Of a stretch of DNA of 42,204 nucleotides, positions 16,251 to 24,246 are shown piece after piece; positions within the stretch are counted from its first letter, which is position 1, and the number at the start of each line of letters is the position of its first letter. This stretch comes from an uncultured Pelagibacteraceae bacterium (GTDB lineage Bacteria > Pseudomonadota > Alphaproteobacteria > Pelagibacterales > Pelagibacteraceae), in the NCBI GenBank assembly GCA_902600245.1, contig CACKIQ010000005.1, positions 1-42,204 of the forward strand, in the 5' to 3' direction. Made by a program: the position numbers and the translations under genes. The notes under the pieces are model-generated. The model was not told where the DNA came from. It made no database searches and saw only the letters and a program-made list of their open reading frames with translations.

Positions 16251-16259
16251 ACTAATAAT

Positions 16260-17213
16260 ATGAATGAGCTAACAACAGATTTAAAACTGCTTCATGAAGC
16301 AACATTAAATAATTTAAAAAGCTCTAAAGCAAACAATACTTTAAGAGCATACAAATCAGACTTCAAGGATTTTGGAAATTTTTGTGCTAGACATGGTTTA
16401 AATTCATTGCCAACTGAACCTAAGATAATCTCATTATACTTAACACACCTTTCTAAAAATTCAAAAGTAAGTACTCTCAGAAGACGATTAGTATCAATTA
16501 GTATGATTCATAAGCTGAAAGGTTATTATTTAGATACAAAACATCCAATTATTGTAGAAAATTTAATGGGAATTAAAAGAATGAAAGGTATAGTACAAAA
16601 GGGTAAAAAACCTCTATTAATCAATTATTTAAAGACATTAATTAATGTTATAGATGATCAAATAAATAATGATTTTAAAAAATTTAGAGATAAGTCTATA
16701 ATTCTGATAGGATTTGGAGGTGGTTTTAGACGATCTGAGCTAATTTCAATTGATCATGAAGATTTAGAATTTGTTCCTGAAGGACTAAAAATAACGATTA
16801 GAAAATCAAAGACAGATCAGTTTGGGGAAGGCATGATTAAAGGATTACCCTACTTCTCTAATGAGAAATATTGCCCAGTATTTAATCTAAGAAAATGGTT
16901 AGAGATTTCAAAAATTAAATCTGGACCTATTTTTACGAGATTTTCTAAAGGATTATCTCTAACTGATAAAAGATTAACAGACCAGACAGTAGTATTGTTA
17001 ATAAAAAAATATTTAAATTTAGCAGGAATAGAAAATAAAAACTTTGCAGGTCATAGTTTAAGATCAGGTTTTGCCACAGTTGCAGCGGAATCAGGAGCTG
17101 ATGAAAGAAGTATAATGGCAATGACAGGTCATAAAACAACACAAATGGTACGGAGATATATTAAAGAAGCAAACTTATTTAAAAATAACGCGTTGAACAA
17201 AATAAAAATTTAA
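16260..17213 (+). CDS. tyrosine recombinase / phage-type integrase
   Basis: Site-specific recombinase of 317 residues. The N-terminal core-binding domain (about 10-110) has TLRAYKSDFKDF and STLRRRLVSISMIHK; the catalytic domain keeps the whole active site: Arg157 (FRRSEL), Lys184 (KSKTDQ), His265 and Arg268 (GHSLRSGF), His291 (MTGHKT) and the nucleophile Tyr300 (VRRYIKEA). It is therefore expected to be active. It is not the usual XerC/XerD pair member by context; no dif-like site or excisionase is seen. It has its own promoter and possible operator, and its stop overlaps the convergent propeller gene in a TTAA. Confidence 0.92.
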   Translation: MNELTTDLKLLHEATLNNLKSSKANNTLRAYKSDFKDFGNFCARHGLNSLPTEPKIISLYLTHLSKNSKVSTLRRRLVSISMIHKLKGYYLDTKHPIIVENLMGIKRMKGIVQKGKKPLLINYLKTLINVIDDQINNDFKKFRDKSIILIGFGGGFRRSELISIDHEDLEFVPEGLKITIRKSKTDQFGEGMIKGLPYFSNEKYCPVFNLRKWLEISKIKSGPIFTRFSKGLSLTDKRLTDQTVVLLIKKYLNLAGIENKNFAGHSLRSGFATVAAESGADERSIMAMTGHKTTQMVRRYIKEANLFKNNALNKIKI

Positions 17214-18109
17214 TCTTCAATACAAACTATATCATTTAATTGGCCAATTTTAGGGATAGTAATTTGTTTAATTGTTTTAAAATTGATTGTATCTAGAACA
17301 TTTACTTGACCATCATAATATCTAGAATGTCTAGATTTTCTTTTACCAATACCACTTTTGCCGATAAAAATATACTTAGAATTAATTGCTATTCCTCTGG
17401 TCCAAGGTTTAATATCAATGATAAATTTTTTTTGGTTGTAACTATATATTTTTCCCAAACTAGAAGATGAAATTAAATAATCCTCTTTAAATTTTTCTAT
17501 ATCGTGAGTATGAAATACATTTTTTAAATTAATAATTTTATAATAATCTAATGCATCGAAAGATTTAAGATTATATAAATCTTGAGTAGGTATTTTAATA
17601 ATTTGAGCGTTTTTAAATTTATTTTTTTTATGTCCATTGTTTAAACCTATGTATAAAAAATTAATATCTATATTGATAGCATTAATATGATTTATATCAT
17701 TTCTAGATTTTCCAATATCAATGAAATATTGAATTGAATTATTCTCAGCATTTAAGACCTGTATCCTATTAGAACCAGTTTCTGTAATAAAAATAAAATT
17801 GTTAAAATAGGAAATTTGATGAACATCTAAAAGATTATAAACTACTATTTTTTTTATAATTTCTTTTTTTTTGAAGTTATAAAAATAAATTATTGTATCC
17901 GTAGATTTTTCATAATTAATGTATTTGCTCAAATTTTCTCTAGATGCAAAAATAATTTCATTTTGAGTCTCATTAGAACAGATACCAAAGAAACCTTTAC
18001 TTGGTTTTTTAAAAAAACCTTTTTCCCAATTACCTATAATTTTTGTAATTAAATCTTTTTTAAGGTCATACTTATATACTCCCCTACTTGTTGAAATAAA
18101 TAAATACAT
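17210..18109 (-). CDS. beta-propeller-like protein of unknown function
   Basis: A 299-residue protein without signal peptide, built of repeated short beta strands: FISTSRGVYKYDL, NEIIFASRENL, NFIFITETGSNRIQVLN, NFLYIGLNNGH, DYLISSSSLGKIYSY, and RGIAINSKYIFIGKSGIGKR followed by GQVNVLD. The last resembles the conserved part of the TIGR03032/DUF4915 group, but I cannot confirm membership. Conserved His residues (HQIS, INHINAIN, HTHDIE) recur at strand ends. It is divergent from the sugar dehydrogenase gene with 45 bases between, and such proteins are often found in surface-polysaccharide clusters. No enzymatic role is claimed. Confidence 0.7.
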   Translation of the reverse strand: MYLFISTSRGVYKYDLKKDLITKIIGNWEKGFFKKPSKGFFGICSNETQNEIIFASRENLSKYINYEKSTDTIIYFYNFKKKEIIKKIVVYNLLDVHQISYFNNFIFITETGSNRIQVLNAENNSIQYFIDIGKSRNDINHINAINIDINFLYIGLNNGHKKNKFKNAQIIKIPTQDLYNLKSFDALDYYKIINLKNVFHTHDIEKFKEDYLISSSSLGKIYSYNQKKFIIDIKPWTRGIAINSKYIFIGKSGIGKRKSRHSRYYDGQVNVLDTINFKTIKQITIPKIGQLNDIVCIED

Positions 18110-18154
18110 TGAATTATATTACAAATTAATTACTTATAAGACTTATTTAATATA

Positions 18155-19126
18155 ATGGAAAATAAAATATTAGTTATTGGCTGTGGTTACTGGGGTTCAA
18201 TTGTAATAAACACAATAAGAAAACTAAAAAAAAACAAACAAATTTATATCTGTGATGAAGATGATGAAAAATTAAAAATTATCAAAAAAAGATTTAAAAA
18301 TTTTGTAACAATAATTAAGTTGAATGAGATTTCGATTAAAAAAAACATTAAATATATATACTTAGCTACACCACCAAGCAAAAATTTAAAAATACTTAAA
18401 AAAATTATCCCAATGAATAAAAAAATATTGCTAGAAAAACCGGGTTTTGTTAAATTAAGTGAATTTAATATAATTAAAAAAGAATTAAAAAAATCAAAAA
18501 GTGAAATAAGATTTGGATATATATATTTATATAATAAATATATAAAATATCTAAAAAAATTAATACTATCGAATAAATATGGAAGACTAAAATATGTTAA
18601 ATTTCAAAGACAGAATTTTGGTCCAATAAGAAATGACGTCAATTCATTTGCTGATTTAGCTACTCATGATCTAAGTATTATAAAATTTTTATTTAATAAA
18701 AAAATAAAATTAAAAAAATTTATTAAACAAGATATATTAAAATCTAACAGTGGTGATATTATATCAGCTAGCTTTATTGTAGGTGATATACCTATTGATA
18801 TTACCGTAAGTTGGTTAAATCCTGAGAAAATTAGAAAAATTACAATTATAACAGATAAAAATATGATCCTTTTTGATGAGATGAATTTAGAAAAACCAAT
18901 AAAAATATTCAATAATTACGCAAGTTATCCAAAACTATCAAAGTTTACAAAAAGTTATTTTTCACAAAAAGCATTTACTTATAAAGGTAAATCAAAACAT
19001 ATTAAATTAAATGGAAGCAAACCTTTAGATAATGAAATTTTAGATTTTATAAATGATAAAAAATATATTTCTGATTTAAATTTTTCATCAGATATTATTA
19101 AAATTGCTAATAAAATAATAAATTAA
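18155..19126 (+). CDS. Gfo/Idh/MocA-family sugar dehydrogenase
   Basis: NAD(P)-dependent oxidoreductase, probably oxidising a ring hydroxyl of a nucleotide sugar. The 323-residue protein has the Rossmann VIGCGYWGS (Gly9-Gly14), ATPPS after the fourth strand, LLEKPGF (Glu94-Lys95-Pro96, with the usual catalytic Lys) and DLATHDLSI (His171-Asp172), which matches the D..xHD pattern of the WlbA/GnnA-type enzymes. The start follows a short AT-rich divergent spacer. Its stop overlaps that of the aminotransferase gene in a TTAA. The neighbours suggest it makes a 3-keto sugar nucleotide for amination. Confidence 0.85.
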   Translation: MENKILVIGCGYWGSIVINTIRKLKKNKQIYICDEDDEKLKIIKKRFKNFVTIIKLNEISIKKNIKYIYLATPPSKNLKILKKIIPMNKKILLEKPGFVKLSEFNIIKKELKKSKSEIRFGYIYLYNKYIKYLKKLILSNKYGRLKYVKFQRQNFGPIRNDVNSFADLATHDLSIIKFLFNKKIKLKKFIKQDILKSNSGDIISASFIVGDIPIDITVSWLNPEKIRKITIITDKNMILFDEMNLEKPIKIFNNYASYPKLSKFTKSYFSQKAFTYKGKSKHIKLNGSKPLDNEILDFINDKKYISDLNFSSDIIKIANKIIN

Positions 19127-20208
19127 TAATCATTCAGAACATCGCAAATTTTCTTCAGATCATTTCTAGCAAGGTTTGGGTCGATTGGTAAACTCAGACA
19201 GCTTTTAGCAATATATTCTGCATTTTTAAACTTTTGGTTTTTAAATAAATCAACAAAGCAATTAAGTTTATTTATTGATAATGGATAATGTATTCCATAT
19301 TGGATGAGATTTTTTTTTAAATGTCTAATTAATTTAGCCCTGTTTCTAACTAAAATCACAAATTGATGGTATACAGAATTTTTACTGTGTTCCATTAAAA
19401 TAATTTTATTATTTTTTATTTTCATCCTATAAAAATTAGCAATATTTCTTCTTTTTAAATTCAATTTATCTAATGAATTTAATTTAAGATTTAATAATGT
19501 AGCTTGAACCGTGTCTAGTCTACTATTTACCCCTATTTCTGTATGAATGTGTTTTTTTTTTGCTCCAAGGTTTCTTAATTTAATTAATTTTTGATAAAAT
19601 TTTTTATTATTAGTGGTTATGATTCCACCATCACCATAACACCCCAAATTCTTTCCAGGATAAAAACTATAACATGACATATCACTGTATTTACCAATAC
19701 TATTTCCATAATTATCTTTACCGCCGTGCGCTTGAGCAGAGTCTTCAATAATAAAAATTTTTTTTCTATCAATTAATTTTTTAATTTCCTTAATATCAAC
19801 AACACTTCCATATAAATTAACCGGTAATATAACTTTTGTTTTAGAATTTATTTTTCTTTTTATTTCATTTATCAAAATCAAAGAATTTTTTTTGTCAACA
19901 TCGACCAAAACAGGTTTTAAATTATTATTAATTATTGCTAGAACTGTAGAAATCCAAGTCATAGCTGGTACTATTACTTCAGAATTTTCTGGTAAATCTA
20001 GAGATTTAATAGCTAGATATAAAGCATCTGTTCCATTGGCACACCCAACAGAAAATTTTGATTTTGTATATTTTGAAAAGTTGTTTTCAAATTTTTTTAC
20101 ACTATCACCTAAAATAAAGTCATTTTTTTTAAAATGTTTTTTAAGTTCTTTGATAAATACATTATGTAAATGTTTGTCTTGTCTATATATATCATAAAAT
20201 TTTATCAT
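19123..20208 (-). CDS. DegT/DnrJ/EryC1-family sugar aminotransferase
   Basis: PLP-dependent enzyme that transaminates keto-sugar nucleotides. At 361 residues it is full length. Seen are GCANGTDALYLAIKSL, VIVPAMTWISTVLAI, ILPVNLYGS, IIEDSAQAHGG and SFYPGKNLGCYGDGG with the PLP-binding Lys186. The FYPGKNLG motif is common in enzymes that aminate C3 (WlbC, FdtB, QdtB, GnnB) but also occurs in others, so the position aminated is inferred from context. It heads away from the dehydrogenase and is followed within 4 bases by the acyltransferase gene, starting a minus-strand run toward lower coordinates. Confidence 0.88.
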   Translation of the reverse strand: MIKFYDIYRQDKHLHNVFIKELKKHFKKNDFILGDSVKKFENNFSKYTKSKFSVGCANGTDALYLAIKSLDLPENSEVIVPAMTWISTVLAIINNNLKPVLVDVDKKNSLILINEIKRKINSKTKVILPVNLYGSVVDIKEIKKLIDRKKIFIIEDSAQAHGGKDNYGNSIGKYSDMSCYSFYPGKNLGCYGDGGIITTNNKKFYQKLIKLRNLGAKKKHIHTEIGVNSRLDTVQATLLNLKLNSLDKLNLKRRNIANFYRMKIKNNKIILMEHSKNSVYHQFVILVRNRAKLIRHLKKNLIQYGIHYPLSINKLNCFVDLFKNQKFKNAEYIAKSCLSLPIDPNLARNDLKKICDVLNDY

Positions 20209-20212
20209 GGAC

Positions 20213-20812
20213 TTAAAAATATAATGGATGTTTTTTTATTATTGAATTAAATCTTATTTTTTCCTTTTTAATATCATTAATTGAAATTTTTTTTTTTTTT
20301 ATCCCAATTTTATTTACACCAATATTTTTAGCTGGATTACCAACATAAATATTACCTGGGTAAATTTTTAATTTTTTTGTAATAACAGAGGACATACCAA
20401 TCATACTATAAGACCCTATAACTTGGTTTTGGTGAACTGTAACATTAAATCCTAATTGTGATTTTTTCATAACATAAGTGTTTCCACCAAGAGTAACATT
20501 ATTAGCAAATATAACCTCATCCTCAATAATACAATCATGTGCAATATGACTAAGAGTCATGAAATAACAGTTGTTACCTATTTTGGTAACCTTTTTTAAA
20601 TCAGTTGGAAGATGTATTGTAGAAAATTCTCTGAAAATATTATTATTACCAATAATAATTTTTCCCTTTGACTTTTTGTAAGGATGTTGAGCATCAGTCC
20701 CAATTATGACATTGGGTCCTATTACATTACCTCGACCAATATCAATTTTACCCCAATTAACAATTGAACTTTTATGGACATAATTATTTTTAATTTTTAT
20801 ATAATGAATCAT
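20213..20812 (-). CDS. LpxA-like left-handed beta-helix acyltransferase
   Basis: Probable sugar O- or N-acyltransferase. The 199-residue protein has hexapeptide repeats from residue 15 to about 165, among them NVIGPNVIIG, GNNNIFREFSTI and SHIAHDCIIEDEVIFANN. Its His89 and His92 align with His122 and catalytic His125 of E. coli LpxA. The VNKIGIKKK..S.NDI tail also recalls LpxA (G.N..GLKRRG). It is shorter than LpxA (about 260): one or two N-terminal coils and the helical C-terminal domain are missing. The neighbours (dehydrogenase, aminotransferase, glycosyltransferase) argue against it being the housekeeping lpxA. Confidence 0.82.
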   Translation of the reverse strand: MIHYIKIKNNYVHKSSIVNWGKIDIGRGNVIGPNVIIGTDAQHPYKKSKGKIIIGNNNIFREFSTIHLPTDLKKVTKIGNNCYFMTLSHIAHDCIIEDEVIFANNVTLGGNTYVMKKSQLGFNVTVHQNQVIGSYSMIGMSSVITKKLKIYPGNIYVGNPAKNIGVNKIGIKKKKISINDIKKEKIRFNSIIKKHPLYF

Positions 20813-20815
20813 TTA

Positions 20816-22912
20816 TTAAACATTTGTCCAAATATATTTGTATTTTTTCTTAGTATTAAAAATTTTGAATATCATAAAATCTGAAATAATTATATTTTCA
20901 AAATATTTAAAATAATTTTTTTTAGCCAATTTTGATCTTTTTAGTATCTCCTTTGAATTATCTTTGATAGAAATTAATTTTTTTATTAAATCTTTTTCAT
21001 CTTTATAAGTAATTATTTCACCATCTTTAAAAAAATCCTGAAATTTTATTTTTTCATTAATAAATGTTAAGACTCCGTTTCCCATTAATGTAGCTATTCT
21101 ATTACTTGAAGCATATTTACTTGGACCACCACGACTTAAATTCAATGCAGTTTTTGAGTACATTAATTCCTTATTAAATTCATAATTCCATTTAGGTTCC
21201 TCATTATACAAACCTAAAATATTAAATTTAATTTTATCATTTGAAATTGAGATTAATTTATCTAAAAATTGACTTCTTTCATCTATAATATTTTTTTTTA
21301 ATTTACCGTAATTAACACCATGGCTTAGAGCAAAAAATAAATCTTTGCTTTTTTTGAATTTGTAAAAATCTCCATTTTCAATATTTGGATCTACAGGTAT
21401 TGGTAAGAAGTTAATTTTACTTCTTTTAATCTTTGTTTTAATTATATCTGGTGAGGTAGTAATAAAATAATTATCAATTAGATCGTTATTTTTTTCTATT
21501 AAATCAAGGTTTTTTCTAAAACTAGGATCACCTTTAATAACATGATCTTCGTACCATAATGCGATTTTAGTATTAAGGTTTTTTTTTATGTTCAAGAGAG
21601 TTGTTCTTGATAGAGAGTTATTATGACCAAATAAAATTAGGTTTGGTCGATAATTTTTTGATATAGTTAGAATTTTATTATCTAAAGATTTATTTTTAAA
21701 AAAACCTTCTTTAAAATTTCTATAATCAAAATTAATTACATCGTGACCATTTCTAATCAACCCATTTGAAATTTTCTTAGCTATTGAAAGATTAAATAAT
21801 CTGTGATCATTTTTTATACCAAAATTTGATATATGTAGGATTTTAAAAAATTTTTTATTATCCTTAGAGTAAACTTTTTTCGAAAACCTCAGTTCATCTA
21901 AAGAATTAACACTCTTAGAAGGAATATGAATAATATTATTAAAATTTTCAAATTGAACTTTCTTTAACTGATTTGGATTATCTATTAATTGTGAAATCTT
22001 TTTTATTAATTCACTTTTATTATTTTTATTTAAAATTAGATTATTATTAAAAGTTTCTGACAAACCTCCACTTTTTGATGTTATAACCGCACAACCTCTA
22101 GAAGCGCTCTCTAAAGCTGTTCTACCAAAAGGTTCTTCCCAAGTAGGATTTACCACAGATATTGAGGATTTTTCATAAACTTTTAGTAAATTATTATGGC
22201 TTATCCAATTATTTAATTTTAATCTTGGATGTTTAAAAATAAAAGTTTCTCTTTGTTCATTTCCATAAACATGAGCTTGCCAATCAGGATATTTATTTAA
22301 AATTTCAATTATAGAATTTCCAAAAATTTCATAACCTTTACTTCTGTTTAATTTTCCTGAGAAAACAATAATCTTTCTTTTTTTTGGAAATTTTTTAATA
22401 GGATTTATAAAATTATATATAATGTCTGTATTATTCTTATGTTTTGTATTTAAATCTGAAAAAAATCTTTTTTTAACCCATTTGCTAACAAAAATTATTT
22501 TATTACATTTATCTAATAAAAAATTCTTATGGTTTGGACTATTACTATCTCTAATAGTATTTGGATCATTATGAAAAATTAAATTTATTTTTAATTTTGG
22601 ATTATATTTTATTAAATACTTTGCATATTCAGGACGGTTGTGTATTTCAATAATAGTAATTTTTTTTTTTTCTATTTCTTCACTAATTTTTTTTATATAT
22701 TGTAAATTTGTATATATTTTATTTTGTACTGAAATTGGAATTACTTTTTTATTGAGATACCTGTAATTTCTTGAGAGTCTCCTACAAAAAATGTAATCAT
22801 TTTTTTTATTTGTGTTATTAAGATAATAATTAACCCATATAGAAACAGCACCAAAATCTTTATCTGAAAAACTCTCTTTTAAGGGAAGAATAATTGCAGT
22901 ATTTGATTTCAT
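20816..22912 (-). CDS. two-domain glycosyltransferase (GT4-like plus CgeB-like)
   Basis: A 698-residue protein made of two GT-B-type units. The first (residues 1 to about 335) is GT4-like, with VFSGKLNRSKGYEIFG, a VYGNE segment and WEEPFGRTALESASRG, which holds the E-x7-E nucleotide-sugar motif. The second (about 350-690) resembles the DUF3880/CgeB type: KILHISNFG, LILFGHNNS, LWYEDHVIKGDP, FFALSHGVNYGKL and SSNRIATLMGNGVLTF. No membrane segment. It starts 10 bases below the GIY-YIG gene and ends 4 bases above the acyltransferase, so the three are probably one transcript. It likely adds one or two sugars to a surface glycan. Confidence 0.83.
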   Translation of the reverse strand: MKSNTAIILPLKESFSDKDFGAVSIWVNYYLNNTNKKNDYIFCRRLSRNYRYLNKKVIPISVQNKIYTNLQYIKKISEEIEKKKITIIEIHNRPEYAKYLIKYNPKLKINLIFHNDPNTIRDSNSPNHKNFLLDKCNKIIFVSKWVKKRFFSDLNTKHKNNTDIIYNFINPIKKFPKKRKIIVFSGKLNRSKGYEIFGNSIIEILNKYPDWQAHVYGNEQRETFIFKHPRLKLNNWISHNNLLKVYEKSSISVVNPTWEEPFGRTALESASRGCAVITSKSGGLSETFNNNLILNKNNKSELIKKISQLIDNPNQLKKVQFENFNNIIHIPSKSVNSLDELRFSKKVYSKDNKKFFKILHISNFGIKNDHRLFNLSIAKKISNGLIRNGHDVINFDYRNFKEGFFKNKSLDNKILTISKNYRPNLILFGHNNSLSRTTLLNIKKNLNTKIALWYEDHVIKGDPSFRKNLDLIEKNNDLIDNYFITTSPDIIKTKIKRSKINFLPIPVDPNIENGDFYKFKKSKDLFFALSHGVNYGKLKKNIIDERSQFLDKLISISNDKIKFNILGLYNEEPKWNYEFNKELMYSKTALNLSRGGPSKYASSNRIATLMGNGVLTFINEKIKFQDFFKDGEIITYKDEKDLIKKLISIKDNSKEILKRSKLAKKNYFKYFENIIISDFMIFKIFNTKKKYKYIWTNV

Positions 22913-22921
22913 AAATTTATT

Positions 22922-23179
22922 TTAATTTTTGAAAAACTTTATCTTAATTTCATTTCTTAATTTGTTATTTTTTTTTAGTTTGTATTCCTCAGACATAGCT
23001 ATTTGCTTTGTTTTATATTTTTTTTTATAAATTATTTTCCAAAAAGCACCTTTTGTAAATTTAGCTCCTTTACCAGTATTATGTAAGAATAATCTTTTTT
23101 TTAGATCATTTGTATAACCTACGTAAGTAATTACTTTATTTTTTTTTGTTGTAGCTAATAAATATACAAAGTAACTCAT
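22922..23179 (-). CDS. GIY-YIG domain protein (UPF0213/YhbQ-like)
   Basis: A single 85-residue GIY-YIG nuclease-type domain: FVYLLATT, TYVGYTNDLKKRLFLHNTGK (the YVGYT element with the Arg that follows) and a later EEYKLKK carrying the usual Glu. Small stand-alone proteins of this group are widespread in bacteria and SAR11-like genomes, with poorly defined cell roles; nuclease activity is possible. It lies 3 bases from tRNA-Glu and 10 bases before the glycosyltransferase. Confidence 0.88.
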   Translation of the reverse strand: MSYFVYLLATTKKNKVITYVGYTNDLKKRLFLHNTGKGAKFTKGAFWKIIYKKKYKTKQIAMSEEYKLKKNNKLRNEIKIKFFKN

Positions 23180-23182
23180 TTA

Positions 23183-23257
23183 TGGCGGTCCCTAGGGGAA
23201 TCGAACCCCTCTTTCGAGGATGAAAACCACGTGTCCTAACCGATAGACGAAGGGACC
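23183..23257 (-). tRNA. tRNA-Glu (anticodon UUC)
   Basis: A complete 75-base cloverleaf on the minus strand with encoded CCA: acceptor GGTCCCT/AGGGACC, D stem GTCT/GGAC, anticodon loop TTTTCAT, T arm AGGGG/CCCCT. The anticodon stem CGTGG/CCTCG has a U-U mismatch in its middle pair. Its 3' end points into the accessory region, the usual side for integrase attachment. It lies 44 bases downstream of glpX on the same strand. Confidence 0.95.
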
Positions 23258-23301
23258 GAATTGCTGCTTTTTATTGTAAAATCAACAATTAATCAAGTAT
23301 A

Positions 23302-24246
23302 TCATTGTAAATTTTGTTTTAGTTTTATTACTTTCTTAAGGCCAGTTGATTTATGTGTCACTAATGTCTCTGAAATGAATTCATTACCCTCAAATTTTAT
23401 ACCTGAAACTAAATCTCCTGAAGTAATCCCCGTTGCACAAAAAATTGAGTCACCTTTTACTATTTCACTTAACTCATATTTTTTTGTTAAGTCAATTATT
23501 CCCATCTTTTTTGCCCTTCGTTTATCTTCCTCTGTATCAAAAATAAAGCGACCTTGAAAGTTACATTTATAAGTATCTAAAGCAGCTGCAGCAAGGACAC
23601 CTTCTGGACCACCTCCAATTCCTAAAAAAATATCAACATTATATTTATCTTCAGTAACCAATAAAGCTCCGGATACATCTCCATCTGTAATTAATTTTAA
23701 ATTAACTTTCATTTTTTTTAATTCATCTATAATCTGTTTATGTCTTGGACGATCAAGGATACATGCTGTTAAATTTTCTGGATTTTTATTTAAAAAGTCA
23801 CTTAAGTTAGAAATATTTTTCTTAACTGTAAAATCTAAGTCAATAATATTTTTTTCATTAACTCTTGCTGATATTTTTTCCATGTAAGTTTCTGGAGCAT
23901 TAAATAAACAATTTTTTTCTGCAATAGCGATTACTGATAATGCTCCAGGAAGATTACCAGCAACAAAATTAGTCCCTTCAAGTGGATCAACAGCTATATC
24001 AAACATTGGTCCATTTTTGTCACCAATTTTTTCACCAATGTAAAGCATTGGAGCTTGATCTAGTTCACCCTCACCTATTACTATTTCACCTTGAATATTT
24101 ATTTTATTTAATTCACTCCTCATAGAATCGACTGCTGCTTTATCTGCAGCAGTTTTATCTTTTTTTCCAACCAGGAACGATGAAGCCAAAGCTGCCTTTG
24201 CAGTAACTTGTACAAATTGATCAATAAATTTTTTATCTATTGTCAT
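23302..24246 (-). CDS. glpX: fructose-1,6-bisphosphatase, class II (GlpX)
   Basis: Gluconeogenic enzyme removing the 1-phosphate of fructose-1,6-bisphosphate; related enzymes also act on sedoheptulose-1,7-bisphosphate. The 314-residue protein has the GlpX features: AADKAAVDSMRSELN, the metal-binding IGEGELDQAPML, AVDPLEGTNFV, LITDGDVSGALLV and the GIGGGPEGVLAAAAL motif, then FCATGITSGDLV. The start codon ATG shares one base with the stop of the SbmA-like gene upstream. In many alphaproteobacteria glpX lies next to hom; here the two are about 10 kb apart and in opposite orientation. Confidence 0.95.
   Translation of the reverse strand: MTIDKKFIDQFVQVTAKAALASSFLVGKKDKTAADKAAVDSMRSELNKINIQGEIVIGEGELDQAPMLYIGEKIGDKNGPMFDIAVDPLEGTNFVAGNLPGALSVIAIAEKNCLFNAPETYMEKISARVNEKNIIDLDFTVKKNISNLSDFLNKNPENLTACILDRPRHKQIIDELKKMKVNLKLITDGDVSGALLVTEDKYNVDIFLGIGGGPEGVLAAAALDTYKCNFQGRFIFDTEEDKRRAKKMGIIDLTKKYELSEIVKGDSIFCATGITSGDLVSGIKFEGNEFISETLVTHKSTGLKKVIKLKQNLQ

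Noticed and set aside
15150..16259. An attachment-site copy of the tRNA-Glu 3' end near the integrase
   Set aside because: I looked for a repeat of the T-arm/acceptor sequence (for example CCTAGGGGAAT on the plus strand) and found only short chance matches.
20213..20812. The LpxA-like gene as the housekeeping lpxA
   Set aside because: It lacks N-terminal coils and the C-terminal helical domain, and is not next to lpxD, fabZ or lpxB.
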